From: Leptolyngbyaceae cyanobacterium C42_A2020_001
GTDB taxonomy: Bacteria > Cyanobacteriota > Cyanobacteriia > Leptolyngbyales > Leptolyngbyaceae
DNA length: 57,982 nt
Assembly (NCBI GenBank): GCA_015272515.1
Contig: JACYLN010000145.1
Coordinates: 1 to 57,982 of the forward strand
Direction: 5' to 3'
Shown here: in pieces, positions 15,472 through 25,433 of the stretch
How the letters are laid out: the number at the start of each line of letters is the position of its first letter
Position numbering within the stretch: position 1 is the stretch's first letter
Notes under the pieces: generated by a model
Told to the model about the DNA's origin: nothing
The model's input: only the letters and a program-made list of their open reading frames with translations
Databases searched by the model: none
Made by a program: the position numbers and the translations under genes

Positions 15472-18400
15472 ATGACCAGAAGCAGAATTCGTCAGTTGTG
15501 GCGATCGCCCCTAGCCGCAAGTTTTGCGATCGCTACGACCCTTCTCCTCCCGCAAAGTGCCCTTGCTCAAAACATTTCATTTGATGGCACACTGGGGCGA
15601 CCCGATACCCTCATTGGGCCCAACTACACCATCGACCCCAGCCTGGGACAAACGCGAGGCAGCAACCTGTTCCATAGTTTTCGCCAATTCAACCTGAGCA
15701 CGGGAGAAATTGCCACATTCCAGAGCGGAGCCAATATTCAAAACATCCTGGCGCGAGTAACAGGCGGCACATCCTCGATTGATGGACTGATCAAAACGCA
15801 AGGTTCCAATGCCAACCTGTTTCTGATCAACCCGCGCGGCATTGTGTTTGGAGCTAACGCTCGACTGGATGTGGCAGGCTCGTTTGTTGCCACCACGGCT
15901 GATTCACTTAAGTTTCCAGATGGCAGCGAGTTTAGCGCCACCAATCCCCAACCTGCGCCTTTATTGGCGATGAACATCACACCAGGACTGCAATACGGAA
16001 CTCGCCAGGGACCGATTAGTAACGCCGGACAGCTTACAGTTGCCGCGGGGCACAACCTGACTTTGCTGGGCACCACGGTTACCCATACAGGAACGCTCAT
16101 GGCCCCAGGCGGCAGGGTGGAAGTGTTAGGCGATCGCGTGGCGCTGTTGGGACGTAGCAGTATCGACGTTTCAGCAGCGGGTGGCGGCGGTACAGTCCTG
16201 ATTGGCGGCGACTTTCAAGGCAAAGGCTCCGTTCCCAATGCGGCACAAACCGTGGTGGCACCCACCGCTTCCATCAAGGCAGACGCGATCGCCACGGGCA
16301 ATGGTGGCACCGTCATCATCTGGTCAGACAAATCCACCCGCTTTTATGGCAGCATCAGCGCCCGTGGCGGAAATGAAGGTGGTAACGGTGGCTTTATTGA
16401 AGTGTCTGGAAAGGAAGCGCTGGACTACAACGGCGTTGTGGATGCAGGCGCAACCAGGGGTACACCTGGCACCTTTTTGCTTGATCCAACCAACATCGAA
16501 ATTGTTGCCAGTGGCGGCGATACCAGCAATCTTGAAACGGTCGATGAGTTTGGAGATCCCAACCTGAACAGCAACGTGACTCGGCTGAATGTGGCAGCGA
16601 TTAATAACGCAACTGCCGATGTAGTGCTGCAAGCCACGAACAACATTACGTTTAGCGCTCCAGTTGATATAGAACGGCAGGGGGTAAAACTAACCGCTGA
16701 TGCAGGCAATAATTTGTTTGTCAATGCCAACATCTTGACGAACTCCGGCAACATTACCCTACGAGCCGAGAACGGTGTGTTTGTATCTGGGGCAATTATT
16801 GACTCCAACAAAACAGACAGCCCGGTTGAGAGTTTTGTGGCAATCGGTGGACGACAATTGGTTTCCATCAGCAACGACAGTTTGATTAGAAGTCGGGTGA
16901 ACAATACCAGCACAACCAAGTCAGACACAGGCGCGATCGCGATCGTGTCCAGGGAAGGTTCGGTTCTACTAAACAACAGCGAAATTAGTACAACCAACTT
17001 GGGAGGAGGCGTTGCTGGGGATGTTCTAATTACTGCCAAAGATACCGTTTCCCTCAGAAACGGCACTAAGATTTTCAGTTCTGGTAATCAGGGTCGTGTT
17101 TTCATTGGTCAATCTAATTTTTCAGATTTAACCCCTGTTGCGATAGAACTGAGTGGTTCTTCACTCCAAACAGACAACCAACCTCCCAACCCAAACATTC
17201 CTGCGGACCTGCGAATTGATGCAGGGGGGGTTTCTCTGATTGCTGAGCGCTCGGTTTCGCTCACAAATGGCTCCAGGATTTCTAGCAGTACATCTCGCTT
17301 AGGCAATCCTGGCATTGTCTTGCTGGGAACCGAGGGCGGTGATGTTTCCCTCAGCGGTGGTAGCCGAATTTTCACTCAGATTGTGCCAGGAGGCATTGCC
17401 AGCTTAACCAGCAGTTCTGAGTTTGCAGGGGGAGCATTTAATGCGTTGTTAGGTCGTTCTGACACCGAAGTTGTTGGCTCAACGTTTGTCTTAACTGGGT
17501 CCTTGTCGATTACAGATAATTCCTTTATTTCAGCAACCACCTTTGGGACTGGGAATGCGGGTGCAGTGGTAGTGTTAGCCACTGATGAAGTAGTGCTGTC
17601 TAATGGTGGTGCGATTTTCAGTCGCTCGGCAATTGATCCAGATACGGGTATCCCAGCAAAAGGTGATGCGGGCGGCATTGTGATTGGCACGGGTTCGTTG
17701 GCAATTCGCGGAACTGATTCTGGCTTAACCACGGCGACTACAGGCACAGGCGATGCAGGTGCGATCTTAGTCTTTGCCGACAACCGCATTTCCATTGATG
17801 GGCAGGGTAGCGGCATTTTTAGCTCGGTGTTTTCGGAGACGGCGCAGAAGGGTGGCGCAATTGGGCTGAGCGCGCGATCGCTGGTGCTTAAAAACGGCGG
17901 CACAATCAGCGTCAACAACGAAAGCAGCGGTTCTGCCGGAGAAATTTTTATTGCATCGTTGGCAACGTTCCTGGATCAAAATAGCCAGATCAGCGCCACC
18001 ACGCGATCGGGAGAGGGAGGCAACATCGAGTTAAACGTTGCTGTTTTGAATCTTTATCGCACCAGCTCCATTTCCACCGATGCCGACACTGCCAGACTTA
18101 CCAGTGGCATTCAACCTGGTGGCAATATTCGCATTGAGGGAATTCCCCAACTGGGATTTGACCGCACAATCGTGATTGCGGCCAAGCCCGGACGAGACAG
18201 CAATATTGTCGCGAAAGCCTTTAGGGGCAGAGGCGGTGACATTTCCATCTTTGCCGGACGGCTACTCGACATCCGCCAACGCCCAGAAGTATCAGCAACG
18301 AACGATATTGACGCTAGTTCTCAGTTTGGCGCAGATGGCAGTGTCACAGTCAGCACCCTGGATATTGACCCAGAGCGCGGCACGATTCAGTTAGCAGGTG

Positions 18401-18765
18401 ATTTAGTGGATGCCAGTCAACTGATTGCTGAAGGCTGCGATACCCGTGGCAAACTGGCGCTGGGTCGCTTGACCAATGCCGGACGGGGCGGACTTCCCCC
18501 CAGCCCAGTCGATGCTCTAGCCGATGATGAAGTGGCGGCAGATTGGGTATCTGTTGATCCTATTTTGGCTGAACAGCCTCATGCAGGAGAAGCCAGGAAT
18601 ACAATTGATCCCCGTTCTGTCGATTTTTCTAAAAATCTGAAGAAAATTATTGAAGCGCAGGATTGGATTGTGGATACCGATGGTAACGTAGTGCTGGTTA
18701 CACAGGCAGCGGAGGTACTTCCCCAAGTACCGTGGTTAGCTCCAAGTGCTTGCCGTGTACCATAA
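15472..18765 (+). CDS. Filamentous haemagglutinin-type exoprotein (TpsA)
   Basis: I start the gene at ATG 15472 because it gives a textbook Sec signal peptide (MTRSRIRQLWRSPLAASFAI, then TTLLLPQSALAQ) of about 33 residues; an upstream in-frame ATG would bury it. The TPS secretion domain follows (about residues 35-290) with the hallmark NPRGIVFGANARLDVAGSFV, then long beta-helical repeats rich in Gly, Ser and Asn. The C-terminus (ASQLIAEGCDTRGKLALG, then about 90 residues ending SACRVP) is typical of cyanobacterial members. The 1,097-residue mature-length protein should be threaded across the outer membrane by the partner encoded 21 bases downstream. Likely role is adhesion or surface display; no toxin domain is visible. 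Confidence 0.9.
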   Translation: MTRSRIRQLWRSPLAASFAIATTLLLPQSALAQNISFDGTLGRPDTLIGPNYTIDPSLGQTRGSNLFHSFRQFNLSTGEIATFQSGANIQNILARVTGGTSSIDGLIKTQGSNANLFLINPRGIVFGANARLDVAGSFVATTADSLKFPDGSEFSATNPQPAPLLAMNITPGLQYGTRQGPISNAGQLTVAAGHNLTLLGTTVTHTGTLMAPGGRVEVLGDRVALLGRSSIDVSAAGGGGTVLIGGDFQGKGSVPNAAQTVVAPTASIKADAIATGNGGTVIIWSDKSTRFYGSISARGGNEGGNGGFIEVSGKEALDYNGVVDAGATRGTPGTFLLDPTNIEIVASGGDTSNLETVDEFGDPNLNSNVTRLNVAAINNATADVVLQATNNITFSAPVDIERQGVKLTADAGNNLFVNANILTNSGNITLRAENGVFVSGAIIDSNKTDSPVESFVAIGGRQLVSISNDSLIRSRVNNTSTTKSDTGAIAIVSREGSVLLNNSEISTTNLGGGVAGDVLITAKDTVSLRNGTKIFSSGNQGRVFIGQSNFSDLTPVAIELSGSSLQTDNQPPNPNIPADLRIDAGGVSLIAERSVSLTNGSRISSSTSRLGNPGIVLLGTEGGDVSLSGGSRIFTQIVPGGIASLTSSSEFAGGAFNALLGRSDTEVVGSTFVLTGSLSITDNSFISATTFGTGNAGAVVVLATDEVVLSNGGAIFSRSAIDPDTGIPAKGDAGGIVIGTGSLAIRGTDSGLTTATTGTGDAGAILVFADNRISIDGQGSGIFSSVFSETAQKGGAIGLSARSLVLKNGGTISVNNESSGSAGEIFIASLATFLDQNSQISATTRSGEGGNIELNVAVLNLYRTSSISTDADTARLTSGIQPGGNIRIEGIPQLGFDRTIVIAAKPGRDSNIVAKAFRGRGGDISIFAGRLLDIRQRPEVSATNDIDASSQFGADGSVTVSTLDIDPERGTIQLAGDLVDASQLIAEGCDTRGKLALGRLTNAGRGGLPPSPVDALADDEVAADWVSVDPILAEQPHAGEARNTIDPRSVDFSKNLKKIIEAQDWIVDTDGNVVLVTQAAEVLPQVPWLAPSACRVP

Positions 18766-18786
18766 GTCCCGTCGTAGTGTGAGGAG

Positions 18787-20544
18787 ATGAAGGGAAGCGT
18801 GAGTACTCTACAATTCAACATTTGTTTTGGGGTTGGTTGCGTGTTGCTGTCGAGTATGGGTGTTCCAACGGCGATCGCTCAATCGTTTGAGGTGGCCCAG
18901 GTTCGTCCTCCCGACCCACGCGGCAACCAACCCCCTTCCCAAGCTCCGTTGCCTCTACCGCAAATTGAGCCATTGCCACCCCCCGATCAGTTGCTTCCTC
19001 CAACTCCAGGCACTCCCCCCGATCAACCACCAACCGACGCACCCCAAACGATTCGAGTTCAAGGTTTTAACGTTACGGGTAGCACGGTGTTTTCGCAGCA
19101 GCAGCTCAACGACGCGATCGCCGCCGCAATTGGTCCGATTCCACCAGAGGGCAAAGCCATCTCCCTGAATGAGCTGTTTCAGGCGCGGTCTGCGGTGACT
19201 GATTTGTATGTCAGCAAAGGCTACATCACATCGGGCGCGTTCATTCCGCCCCAAAAGTTACAAGACGGGGTAGTAGAAATTCGCGTTGTAGAAGGCAGTC
19301 TGGAAGATATTCGGGTATCTGGAACCGAAAAACTCAATCCGGGCTATGTTTCCAGCCGCATTGGTATTGCAACCAAAGCGCCCCTAAACCGCGATCGCCT
19401 GCTAGAAGCACTTCAGCTTTTGCAGTTAAACCCATTAATTGCCAACATTTCTGCCGAACTGTCTGCTGGTTCGCGTCCAGGCACCAGCCTGCTCGAAGTC
19501 AAAGTTACCGAAGCGAATTCTGCCTTTGCCACCTTCACGGTAGACAACCAGCGTGTGCCAAGTGTGGGCACCGTCCGTGGGCAGGCGTTGGGAGTAGAGC
19601 AAAACCTGTTGGGCTTCGGCGATACCATCAGCCTGTCATTCACTAAAACCCAGGGCAGTAACGCGATCGATTTCAGTTACAGCATCCCGGTTAGTCCCCG
19701 CAACACAACCTTAAGCTTCAACGCTGGTTTCTCTGCTAGCGATGTAGTGGAAGAACCCTTCGATATTCTCGATATTCACTCCGAGTCAAACTACTTTGAA
19801 CTAACGGGACGACACCCGCTGATCCAAACGCCCACCCAGGAACTGGCATTGGGATTAACCTTTGGACGACGTAGCACTCAAACCGATTTGTTAGGAGATA
19901 TTCCTTTCCCCAGCCCTGGCGCAGATGTGGAAGGGCGCACCACTGCCAGCGTGCTGCGTTTCTTTCAGGAATACACCAAACGCAGTAGCCAGTCGGTGTT
20001 TGCAGCGCGATCGCAATTTAACTTTGGGCTAGATGTACTCAACGCCACCGTCAACGAAGAACCTCCTGATACCAACTTCTTCACCTGGCGATTACAAACT
20101 CAGTGGGTGCGGCTATTAGCTCCAGATACCCTGTTGCTGCTGCGAGGCGATTTGCAACTGGCAGATCGTCCCATTCTGCCCATTGAACAATTTGGCTTGG
20201 GGGGTGCCGTCAGCGTTCGGGGGTATCGGCAGGATTTACTACTCACCGACAATGGCTTCTTTGGTTCGGCAGAAGTGCGAATTCCTATCCTGCGTCTGCC
20301 CAGACAACAAGCGCTACTACAAGTAACCCCCTTCTTTGACTTTGGTCGCGGCTGGAACCTGGGACAGTTTCCTGACCCCGACCCTGGTTTTTTAGCATCT
20401 CTGGGGTTTGGGCTGCGGTTGCAAATTGGCAACAACTTCACCGCTCGGATGGATTTTGGCTTTCCGTTGATCAAGGTGGACTCCAATAAGGAAACCTTGC
20501 AAGAAAAAGGGATTTACTTCTCCATTGTCTACACACCGTTTTAA
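18787..20544 (+). CDS. ShlB/FhaC-type two-partner secretion transporter (TpsB)
   Basis: A 585-residue outer-membrane protein with a signal peptide, a Pro-rich linker (residues 40-80), POTRA domains (about 85-240; FNVTGSTVFSQQQLNDAIAA and VEIRVVEGSLEDIRVSG) and a C-terminal 16-strand barrel with the conserved LGGAVSVRGYRQD segment (the VRGY/F motif of the Omp85 superfamily lid loop). It recognises the TPS domain of its TpsA partner and exports it without ATP. The start codon follows GAGGAG directly, and the gene begins 21 bases after tpsA, so the two are co-transcribed. All expected parts are present. Confidence 0.92.
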   Translation: MKGSVSTLQFNICFGVGCVLLSSMGVPTAIAQSFEVAQVRPPDPRGNQPPSQAPLPLPQIEPLPPPDQLLPPTPGTPPDQPPTDAPQTIRVQGFNVTGSTVFSQQQLNDAIAAAIGPIPPEGKAISLNELFQARSAVTDLYVSKGYITSGAFIPPQKLQDGVVEIRVVEGSLEDIRVSGTEKLNPGYVSSRIGIATKAPLNRDRLLEALQLLQLNPLIANISAELSAGSRPGTSLLEVKVTEANSAFATFTVDNQRVPSVGTVRGQALGVEQNLLGFGDTISLSFTKTQGSNAIDFSYSIPVSPRNTTLSFNAGFSASDVVEEPFDILDIHSESNYFELTGRHPLIQTPTQELALGLTFGRRSTQTDLLGDIPFPSPGADVEGRTTASVLRFFQEYTKRSSQSVFAARSQFNFGLDVLNATVNEEPPDTNFFTWRLQTQWVRLLAPDTLLLLRGDLQLADRPILPIEQFGLGGAVSVRGYRQDLLLTDNGFFGSAEVRIPILRLPRQQALLQVTPFFDFGRGWNLGQFPDPDPGFLASLGFGLRLQIGNNFTARMDFGFPLIKVDSNKETLQEKGIYFSIVYTPF

Positions 20545-20556
20545 GGAGCGATCGCA

Positions 20557-23343
20557 ATGGGCAAACACTGGTCACATCGGCGTTTTTTCAAGCGGTTAGT
20601 CGCCCGTAGCCATCGACCGCTGGTGCTGATCTGTGTGGCGATCGCCACGGCATTGCTCTGCCTTGTCCCCGTTTGGGCAAGTACTCCTCTGACACCTACC
20701 AAAACCCCATCAACCGAAAAGTTGGCTGATGGAGGCGACACCTCAGAGCCAGCAAAGGCACTCTACGATGCAGGACGCTATCAAGAAGCCGCAACCGTCC
20801 TGGAACAAGCATTGCTATCCCAAAACGACCCCTTAAAGCGGGCAGCAACCCTTGCCAATTTGTCGCTTACCTATCAACAGATGGGCGCATGGAGCCAAGC
20901 AACACAGGCAATGGATGAATGTCTAAACCTTTTGCGGAGTCAGGAATCAGGAGCCAGGAGCCAGGAGCAAGCTCGACAAGGAGGACTCATTCGAGCGCAG
21001 GCATTGGAGGTGCAGGGACGCTTGCTGTTATCACAGGGGGATGGCGAAAAGGCATTAGTTGTTTGGCAACAGGCAGAAACCGCCTATCAGCAGGTAAACA
21101 ACGAGGCTGGCGTGACAAAAGCGCAATTGAACCAGGCGCAGGCGTTGCGATCGCTCGGCTTCTCTCGACGGGCACTAGAACAACTAACCCGCCTGAATCG
21201 GACCTTACAAAACCAACCCGACTCGCGTCAAAAAGCGATGGCGCTCAGAGCATTGGGTGATTCCTTGCAATTAGTTGGCGATTTGCCACAGTCAGAAAAA
21301 GTGTTGGAGCAAAGTTTGGAGATTGCCCAGCGCCTGCAACTTCCAGGAGAAACAAGTGCAACCCTGCTGAGTTTGGGCAATACGATTCGCGCTCAAAAAA
21401 AGGAAACTGACGCGATCGCCTACTACCAGCAAGCCGCTAGCCTTGCCACCACACCAATTACCCGCGTCCAGGCACAGCTCAATTATCTGAACGTGTTGAT
21501 TGACACTCAGCAATGGTCAACGGTGCAGCTTTTACTGCCACAAATTTTGCCGAATCTGGAGCAACTCCCAGCCAGCCGTGCCGGAATCTATGCCCGTATT
21601 AACTACGCTCAAGCGTTATTACGCCTGGGTAAGCCAGTAGAATCTAGTTCGCGATCGCCGTCAGATGCCACTCCTGTCCTATCTGCGCCGTCACCATTCT
21701 CGGTAATTCCCTACCCCAACTCGCTTTCTCAACAGCTTCAAGTCACACTTCAGCAAGCCATTCAGCACGCTCGTGAGTTAAAAGACCAACGGGCTGAATC
21801 TTACGCCTTAGGAAGTCTGGGTGCCGCCTACGAACAAACTGAACAGTTTAGAGAAGCCAAAGAGATCACGCAAAAGGCATTGGTGCTGGCACAATCGAGC
21901 AATACCTGGGATGTTGCCTACCGCTGGCAGTGGCAACTAGGGCGACTGTTACGACAAGACGGCAACCTGGAAGGTGCGATCGCCGCCTACGATAGCGCGA
22001 TCGCCAACCTCAAATCGCTGCGAGGAGATTTGGCGGCAATTAGTCCCGATGTTCAGTTCAACTTTCGCGATAGCGTTGAACCCATTTATCGCCAATCCGT
22101 AGAACTTTTACTGCAATCAGAAGGCGGCAACCCCAGCCCTACCACCCTCAACAAAGCCCGCGAACGGATTGAAGCTCTACAACTGGCAGAACTGGATAAC
22201 TTCTTCCGGGAAGCCTGCTTAGAAGGTCAACGGGTATTGCTGGATGAAGTAGTGGATAAGGAAAATCCCACCACCACCATTGTTTACCCCATTGTGCTGC
22301 GCGATCGCGCCACCAAAACCGTCACCATCCAGGTGATTGCCAAAATTCCCAACCAAGAACTAAAACGCTATCCCGCACCGACCCTGTCGGAAACTGAGTT
22401 TGACGGTACTCTGAACAGGCTGCAAACCCTACTGGCAGGAACACCCACGGCATCGAATCAACGAGAACTGCGATCGCAGGCTCAAAAAGTATACGGCTGG
22501 CTCGTCGCCCCCATCGAGCAAGACATTCAGGCGTTAGAAGCCACTAAAATCGCTGCGGCTAAAGTCGATACGTTAGTCTTTGTTCTAGACGATGCCTTAC
22601 GCAATCTTCCCATGTCTTTACTATGGGATGGGCAGCAATACCTGGTGGAGAAATACGGGATCGCTCTCAGCCTGGGACTGCAACTATTTGATCCCAAACC
22701 CATTGCCCGTGAACCCTTAAAAGTGTTGGCAGCAGGTTTAAGCGAACCACCCAAAGGTTCACCACAGGAATTTGGCTCCTTGCCCAACGTCCAGACTGAA
22801 ATTGATGCCATTGCACGGCTGGGAGTTCCTACCACCCCCTTGCTCAATCAAGAATTTACTAGCGATAAACTGGGCAACAAAATCAATGCCGACCCGTTCA
22901 ATGTGGTGCATCTGGCAACCCATGGCAAATTTAGCTCCCGTGCTGAAGATACGTTCATCCTGGCAGCCGACGGACCAATCAACGTCACCCAGTTCGACAG
23001 TCTCCTTCGCAGCCGAGATATTGCCCGTCCAGAAGCGATTCAGCTCCTGGTACTGAGCGCTTGCCAAACCGCAACCAACGATAACCGTGCCACACTTGGA
23101 TTAGCAGGCTTCGCCGTTCGAGCAGGTGCTCGCAGTACTCTAGCCTCTTTGCGAAACGTCAGCGATGAATCGACTCCACTGCTTGTTGAAGAATTTTATA
23201 AGGAGCTAAACAATCCTAAAGAAACCATCACCAAAGCCGAAGCACTACGTCGTGCTCAGGTGGCACTGCTCAAGGGACCTCGTGGCACTTATACAGCCCC
23301 GCAATATTGGGCAGCCTACGTGTTGATTGGCAACTGGCTGTAA
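20557..23343 (+). CDS. TPR-CHAT caspase-like protein, exported
   Basis: The 928-residue protein begins with a basic segment and hydrophobic stretch (LVLICVAIATALLCLVPVWA) that reads as a signal peptide or anchor. TPR repeats fill about residues 60-480 (for example ALYDAGRYQEAATVLEQALL). The C-terminal CHAT domain (about 620-928) keeps the caspase-like dyad: His789 in HLATHGKF and Cys836 in LVLSACQTA, followed by GLAGFAVRAGARSTLASL. CHAT proteins are peptidases of clan CD; related eukaryotic and bacterial members include separase and Craspase. The gene begins 12 bases after tpsB with TAAGGAG overlapping the stop codon, so it belongs to the secretion operon. Cargo processing or signalling is inference. 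Confidence 0.9.
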   Translation: MGKHWSHRRFFKRLVARSHRPLVLICVAIATALLCLVPVWASTPLTPTKTPSTEKLADGGDTSEPAKALYDAGRYQEAATVLEQALLSQNDPLKRAATLANLSLTYQQMGAWSQATQAMDECLNLLRSQESGARSQEQARQGGLIRAQALEVQGRLLLSQGDGEKALVVWQQAETAYQQVNNEAGVTKAQLNQAQALRSLGFSRRALEQLTRLNRTLQNQPDSRQKAMALRALGDSLQLVGDLPQSEKVLEQSLEIAQRLQLPGETSATLLSLGNTIRAQKKETDAIAYYQQAASLATTPITRVQAQLNYLNVLIDTQQWSTVQLLLPQILPNLEQLPASRAGIYARINYAQALLRLGKPVESSSRSPSDATPVLSAPSPFSVIPYPNSLSQQLQVTLQQAIQHARELKDQRAESYALGSLGAAYEQTEQFREAKEITQKALVLAQSSNTWDVAYRWQWQLGRLLRQDGNLEGAIAAYDSAIANLKSLRGDLAAISPDVQFNFRDSVEPIYRQSVELLLQSEGGNPSPTTLNKARERIEALQLAELDNFFREACLEGQRVLLDEVVDKENPTTTIVYPIVLRDRATKTVTIQVIAKIPNQELKRYPAPTLSETEFDGTLNRLQTLLAGTPTASNQRELRSQAQKVYGWLVAPIEQDIQALEATKIAAAKVDTLVFVLDDALRNLPMSLLWDGQQYLVEKYGIALSLGLQLFDPKPIAREPLKVLAAGLSEPPKGSPQEFGSLPNVQTEIDAIARLGVPTTPLLNQEFTSDKLGNKINADPFNVVHLATHGKFSSRAEDTFILAADGPINVTQFDSLLRSRDIARPEAIQLLVLSACQTATNDNRATLGLAGFAVRAGARSTLASLRNVSDESTPLLVEEFYKELNNPKETITKAEALRRAQVALLKGPRGTYTAPQYWAAYVLIGNWL

Positions 23344-23740
23344 CCAGGGGTTGTTAAACGAAAAGTAAGGGATGAGATGGAACTGAATGCTGAGGATGAA
23401 GTTCGATATTGGCTAGAGGCAGAGTTTCACTGTCAGATTTATTGCGGGATGTGATCGGTCTGCTAAACCCACCCGTACAGTTTGCGAATTTATTAAAGCC
23501 CCGATCCTCAACAAAGTAAAATTGACCATTTGCCAGCCAAATCGATTCTTCGTAACATTTCTTGACTTTATGGGCACAACTATGGCGGAAAATTTTGGAT
23601 CAAAGTGTTAGATTGTTGTTTGAAAGTAAGTATCGGTTGCAGTGTTTGTTTTTAGTATCGATGAGTTTTTCAGGCTCTGTATTGGCAGACTCCTCTCCGA
23701 AATCTCACTCTTCACACCCCTTTGATTTTGGAGACCTTTT
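23344..23740. other. Non-coding region with a possible decayed minus-strand frame
   Basis: On the minus strand from about 23576 to 23346 an open frame without a start codon reads KKCYEESIWLANGQFYFVE and continues DRGFNKFANC. It looks protein-like but cannot be assigned, and may be a gene remnant. The right half (23580-23740) is the AT-rich 5' leader of the RNA-binding protein gene; long leaders are usual for these cold-regulated genes. A plus-strand frame here that overlaps the RRM start is probably chance. Confidence 0.35.
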
Positions 23741-24043
23741 ATGTCGATTTATGTAGGTAACCTGTCCTATGAGGTTACGGAAGAAGATCTAACCGCTGTA
23801 TTCGCAGAGTATGGATCGGTTAAGCGTGTTCAACTTCCCACAGACCGCGAAACAGGGCGGATGCGTGGTTTTGGCTTTGTGGAAATGAGCGCGGACGCTG
23901 AAGAAGATGCCGCGATCGATGCTCTAGATGGAGCAGAATGGATGGGACGTGATCTGAAAGTCAACAAAGCGAAGCCTCGCGAAAACAAAAATTCCTTTGG
24001 TGGCGGCGATCGCCGGGGTGGTGGTTTCCCTCGTCGCTATTAA
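23741..24043 (+). CDS. RRM-domain RNA-binding protein (cyanobacterial Rbp family)
   Basis: A 100-residue protein made of a single RRM with a short Gly-rich tail. RNP2 is IYVGNLSY (residues 3-10) and RNP1 is RGFGFVEM (about 43-50), with the aromatic residues needed for RNA stacking. The C-terminal tail (NSFGGGDRRGGGFPRRY) marks the glycine-rich Rbp type of cyanobacteria, which binds mRNA and is often induced by cold. The gene stands alone, with a leader upstream and a strong terminator 50 bases downstream. Start MSIYVGNLSY is standard for the family. Confidence 0.95.
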   Translation: MSIYVGNLSYEVTEEDLTAVFAEYGSVKRVQLPTDRETGRMRGFGFVEMSADAEEDAAIDALDGAEWMGRDLKVNKAKPRENKNSFGGGDRRGGGFPRRY

Positions 24044-24089
24044 TTTCTCAAACTTACGCTTTCCTTAAGCGGGTAGAGAGGTTTATATA

Positions 24090-24122
24090 AAAGGCTCAGG
24101 CAGTTAGTGTCTGAGCCTTTTA
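24090..24122 (+). terminator. Rho-independent terminator of the RRM gene
   Basis: AAAGGCTCAG (24090-24099) pairs with CTGAGCCTTT (24111-24120) around an 11-base loop, followed by further T. It lies about 45 bases after the RRM stop codon. The A-run before the stem means it may also act on the opposite strand. Confidence 0.85.
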
Positions 24123-24149
24123 AGCATCGAACTATGGGCAGGACTGAAC

Positions 24150-24398
24150 TCAATTCGCGCGTCTAGCACCTGGGGATAATTGCATAAATGCCGCATGGTT
24201 TTGCGGCGGGTTAAGCTGGGTGTTTGCGCTTGCTGGAGAAGCAGGGAGCCGAGTAGTAAACAGCTTTGGGCTAGAAGACACAAAGACGCTTAACACGACT
24301 GTGGCGATCGCAGCCTCAGCAATTAAAATCCCTGATGAGAGCAACTTCGACCAACCAGATTTAGGGGTTTGTGCGTTGTGCAACTGATTCTGCGACAT
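24150..24398 (-). CDS. Small single-pass membrane protein, unknown function
   Basis: An 82-residue protein with one hydrophobic helix (GILIAEAAIATVVLSVFVSS, about residues 23-42), a polar N-terminus and a Ser/Pro/Asn-rich tail. ATG 24398 is preceded by AGGAGG eight bases upstream, which is good evidence that it is translated. I recognise no family. It lies between the RRM terminator and the parvulin-like gene, with over 200 bases to the next gene on its strand. Confidence 0.55.
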   Translation of the reverse strand: MSQNQLHNAQTPKSGWSKLLSSGILIAEAAIATVVLSVFVSSSPKLFTTRLPASPASANTQLNPPQNHAAFMQLSPGARRAN

Positions 24399-24612
24399 TG
24401 AAACGTCCTCCTACCTCCACAGGAGCCATGATCGCTATGATCACGGAGAGTCTTAAATGAGTCTGTTAAAACATTGTGTAAACACACGTTCGACTCACCG
24501 TAGGCACTAAAACAGCGGTTGGAACACACGCTTTCAGTGACTGGATCAAGCTCCAAATTGTTTTTTGTTTATTTAGAAAATATGTAGAGTTAGAGTGCAA
24601 CCAGGAAAAGGG

Positions 24613-25329
24613 TTAAGGCGTGGGGGTTTGAACTTGCTCTTGTACCCAGGTTTCAAATAGTTCGTCTACCATTCGTCGATACATGGACTCATCTAACTGA
24701 GCCGGGATGAGTTTTTCGAGGCGAACGATGACGACCCATTCTCCTACCACACGAGGAGTCCAGAGTTTTCCGGGTTTACTGACTATCAAAAGGTTAGCGA
24801 TCACAGGGTGAGCCTGGTTCATTGGCACCGGACCCAGCATTCCCCCTGTCCGGGCTTCCAGTCCTTGAGAATACTGCTCAGCCAGTTCTTCAAACGTCTG
24901 TTCTCCTTCCAAAATGCGGAAGTACAATTCGTTTGCCAGCCCAAAATCCTTCGTCCGTATTAGGGAGTAAATGACCTGATCTAACTCTCGCTTTCGCTTT
25001 AAGAAGTAGGGTTCAACCATGTGTCCCCACTTTAGTTGTTTCAATTTTTCAATTAGCAGTGGGCGAGTTGCCAGCTCTGTATATTGAGCAAGGGTCATGC
25101 CATGACGGTGTAGCCAGGCGCTACGGTCTTCTTCTGAAGCAAGTTGATGGTGTTGATCAAATACGGCGATCGCGTGTTTTTGTTCTTCTTCAGTGCAGGA
25201 AAACTCCGCGATCGCTTGATCAATGACCAATCCCCGGAGCACCTGAGGTAATACCTGATAACGCTGAAGCAGCGGTAGCATTTCTTCTGCTTGGATGGTT
25301 TGGCTCCCTACTTGAAGCATTGCCGTCAT
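24613..25329 (-). CDS. Parvulin-like peptidylprolyl isomerase
   Basis: A 238-residue protein with a helical N-terminal half of the SurA/PrsA type (LPLLQRYQVLPQVLRGLVID) and a C-terminal parvulin-like rotamase domain (about residues 130-220): FRILEGEQTFEELAEQYS, then GGMLGPVPMNQAHPVIANLL and GEWVVIVRLEKL. No signal peptide is present, as is common for cyanobacterial members associated with secretion or peptide-maturation systems. It would accelerate proline isomerisation in a client protein. I chose ATG 25329 because GGGAG lies eight bases upstream; a longer frame from 25356 exists. Confidence 0.8.
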   Translation of the reverse strand: MTAMLQVGSQTIQAEEMLPLLQRYQVLPQVLRGLVIDQAIAEFSCTEEEQKHAIAVFDQHHQLASEEDRSAWLHRHGMTLAQYTELATRPLLIEKLKQLKWGHMVEPYFLKRKRELDQVIYSLIRTKDFGLANELYFRILEGEQTFEELAEQYSQGLEARTGGMLGPVPMNQAHPVIANLLIVSKPGKLWTPRVVGEWVVIVRLEKLIPAQLDESMYRRMVDELFETWVQEQVQTPTP

Positions 25330-25433
25330 CTCAAAAACTCCCGCAAAACGAATCATCTAGTGATTTATACGGGTGTCTTACAGATGTTATGCAAAAATTC
25401 CTCAAAGTCCTATCACCGCTTCCCTAATCTCAC

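Noticed and set aside
23562..23756. 64-codon plus-strand frame overlapping the RRM start
   Set aside because: It ends inside the RRM gene in another frame, has no ribosome site and lies in the expected leader.
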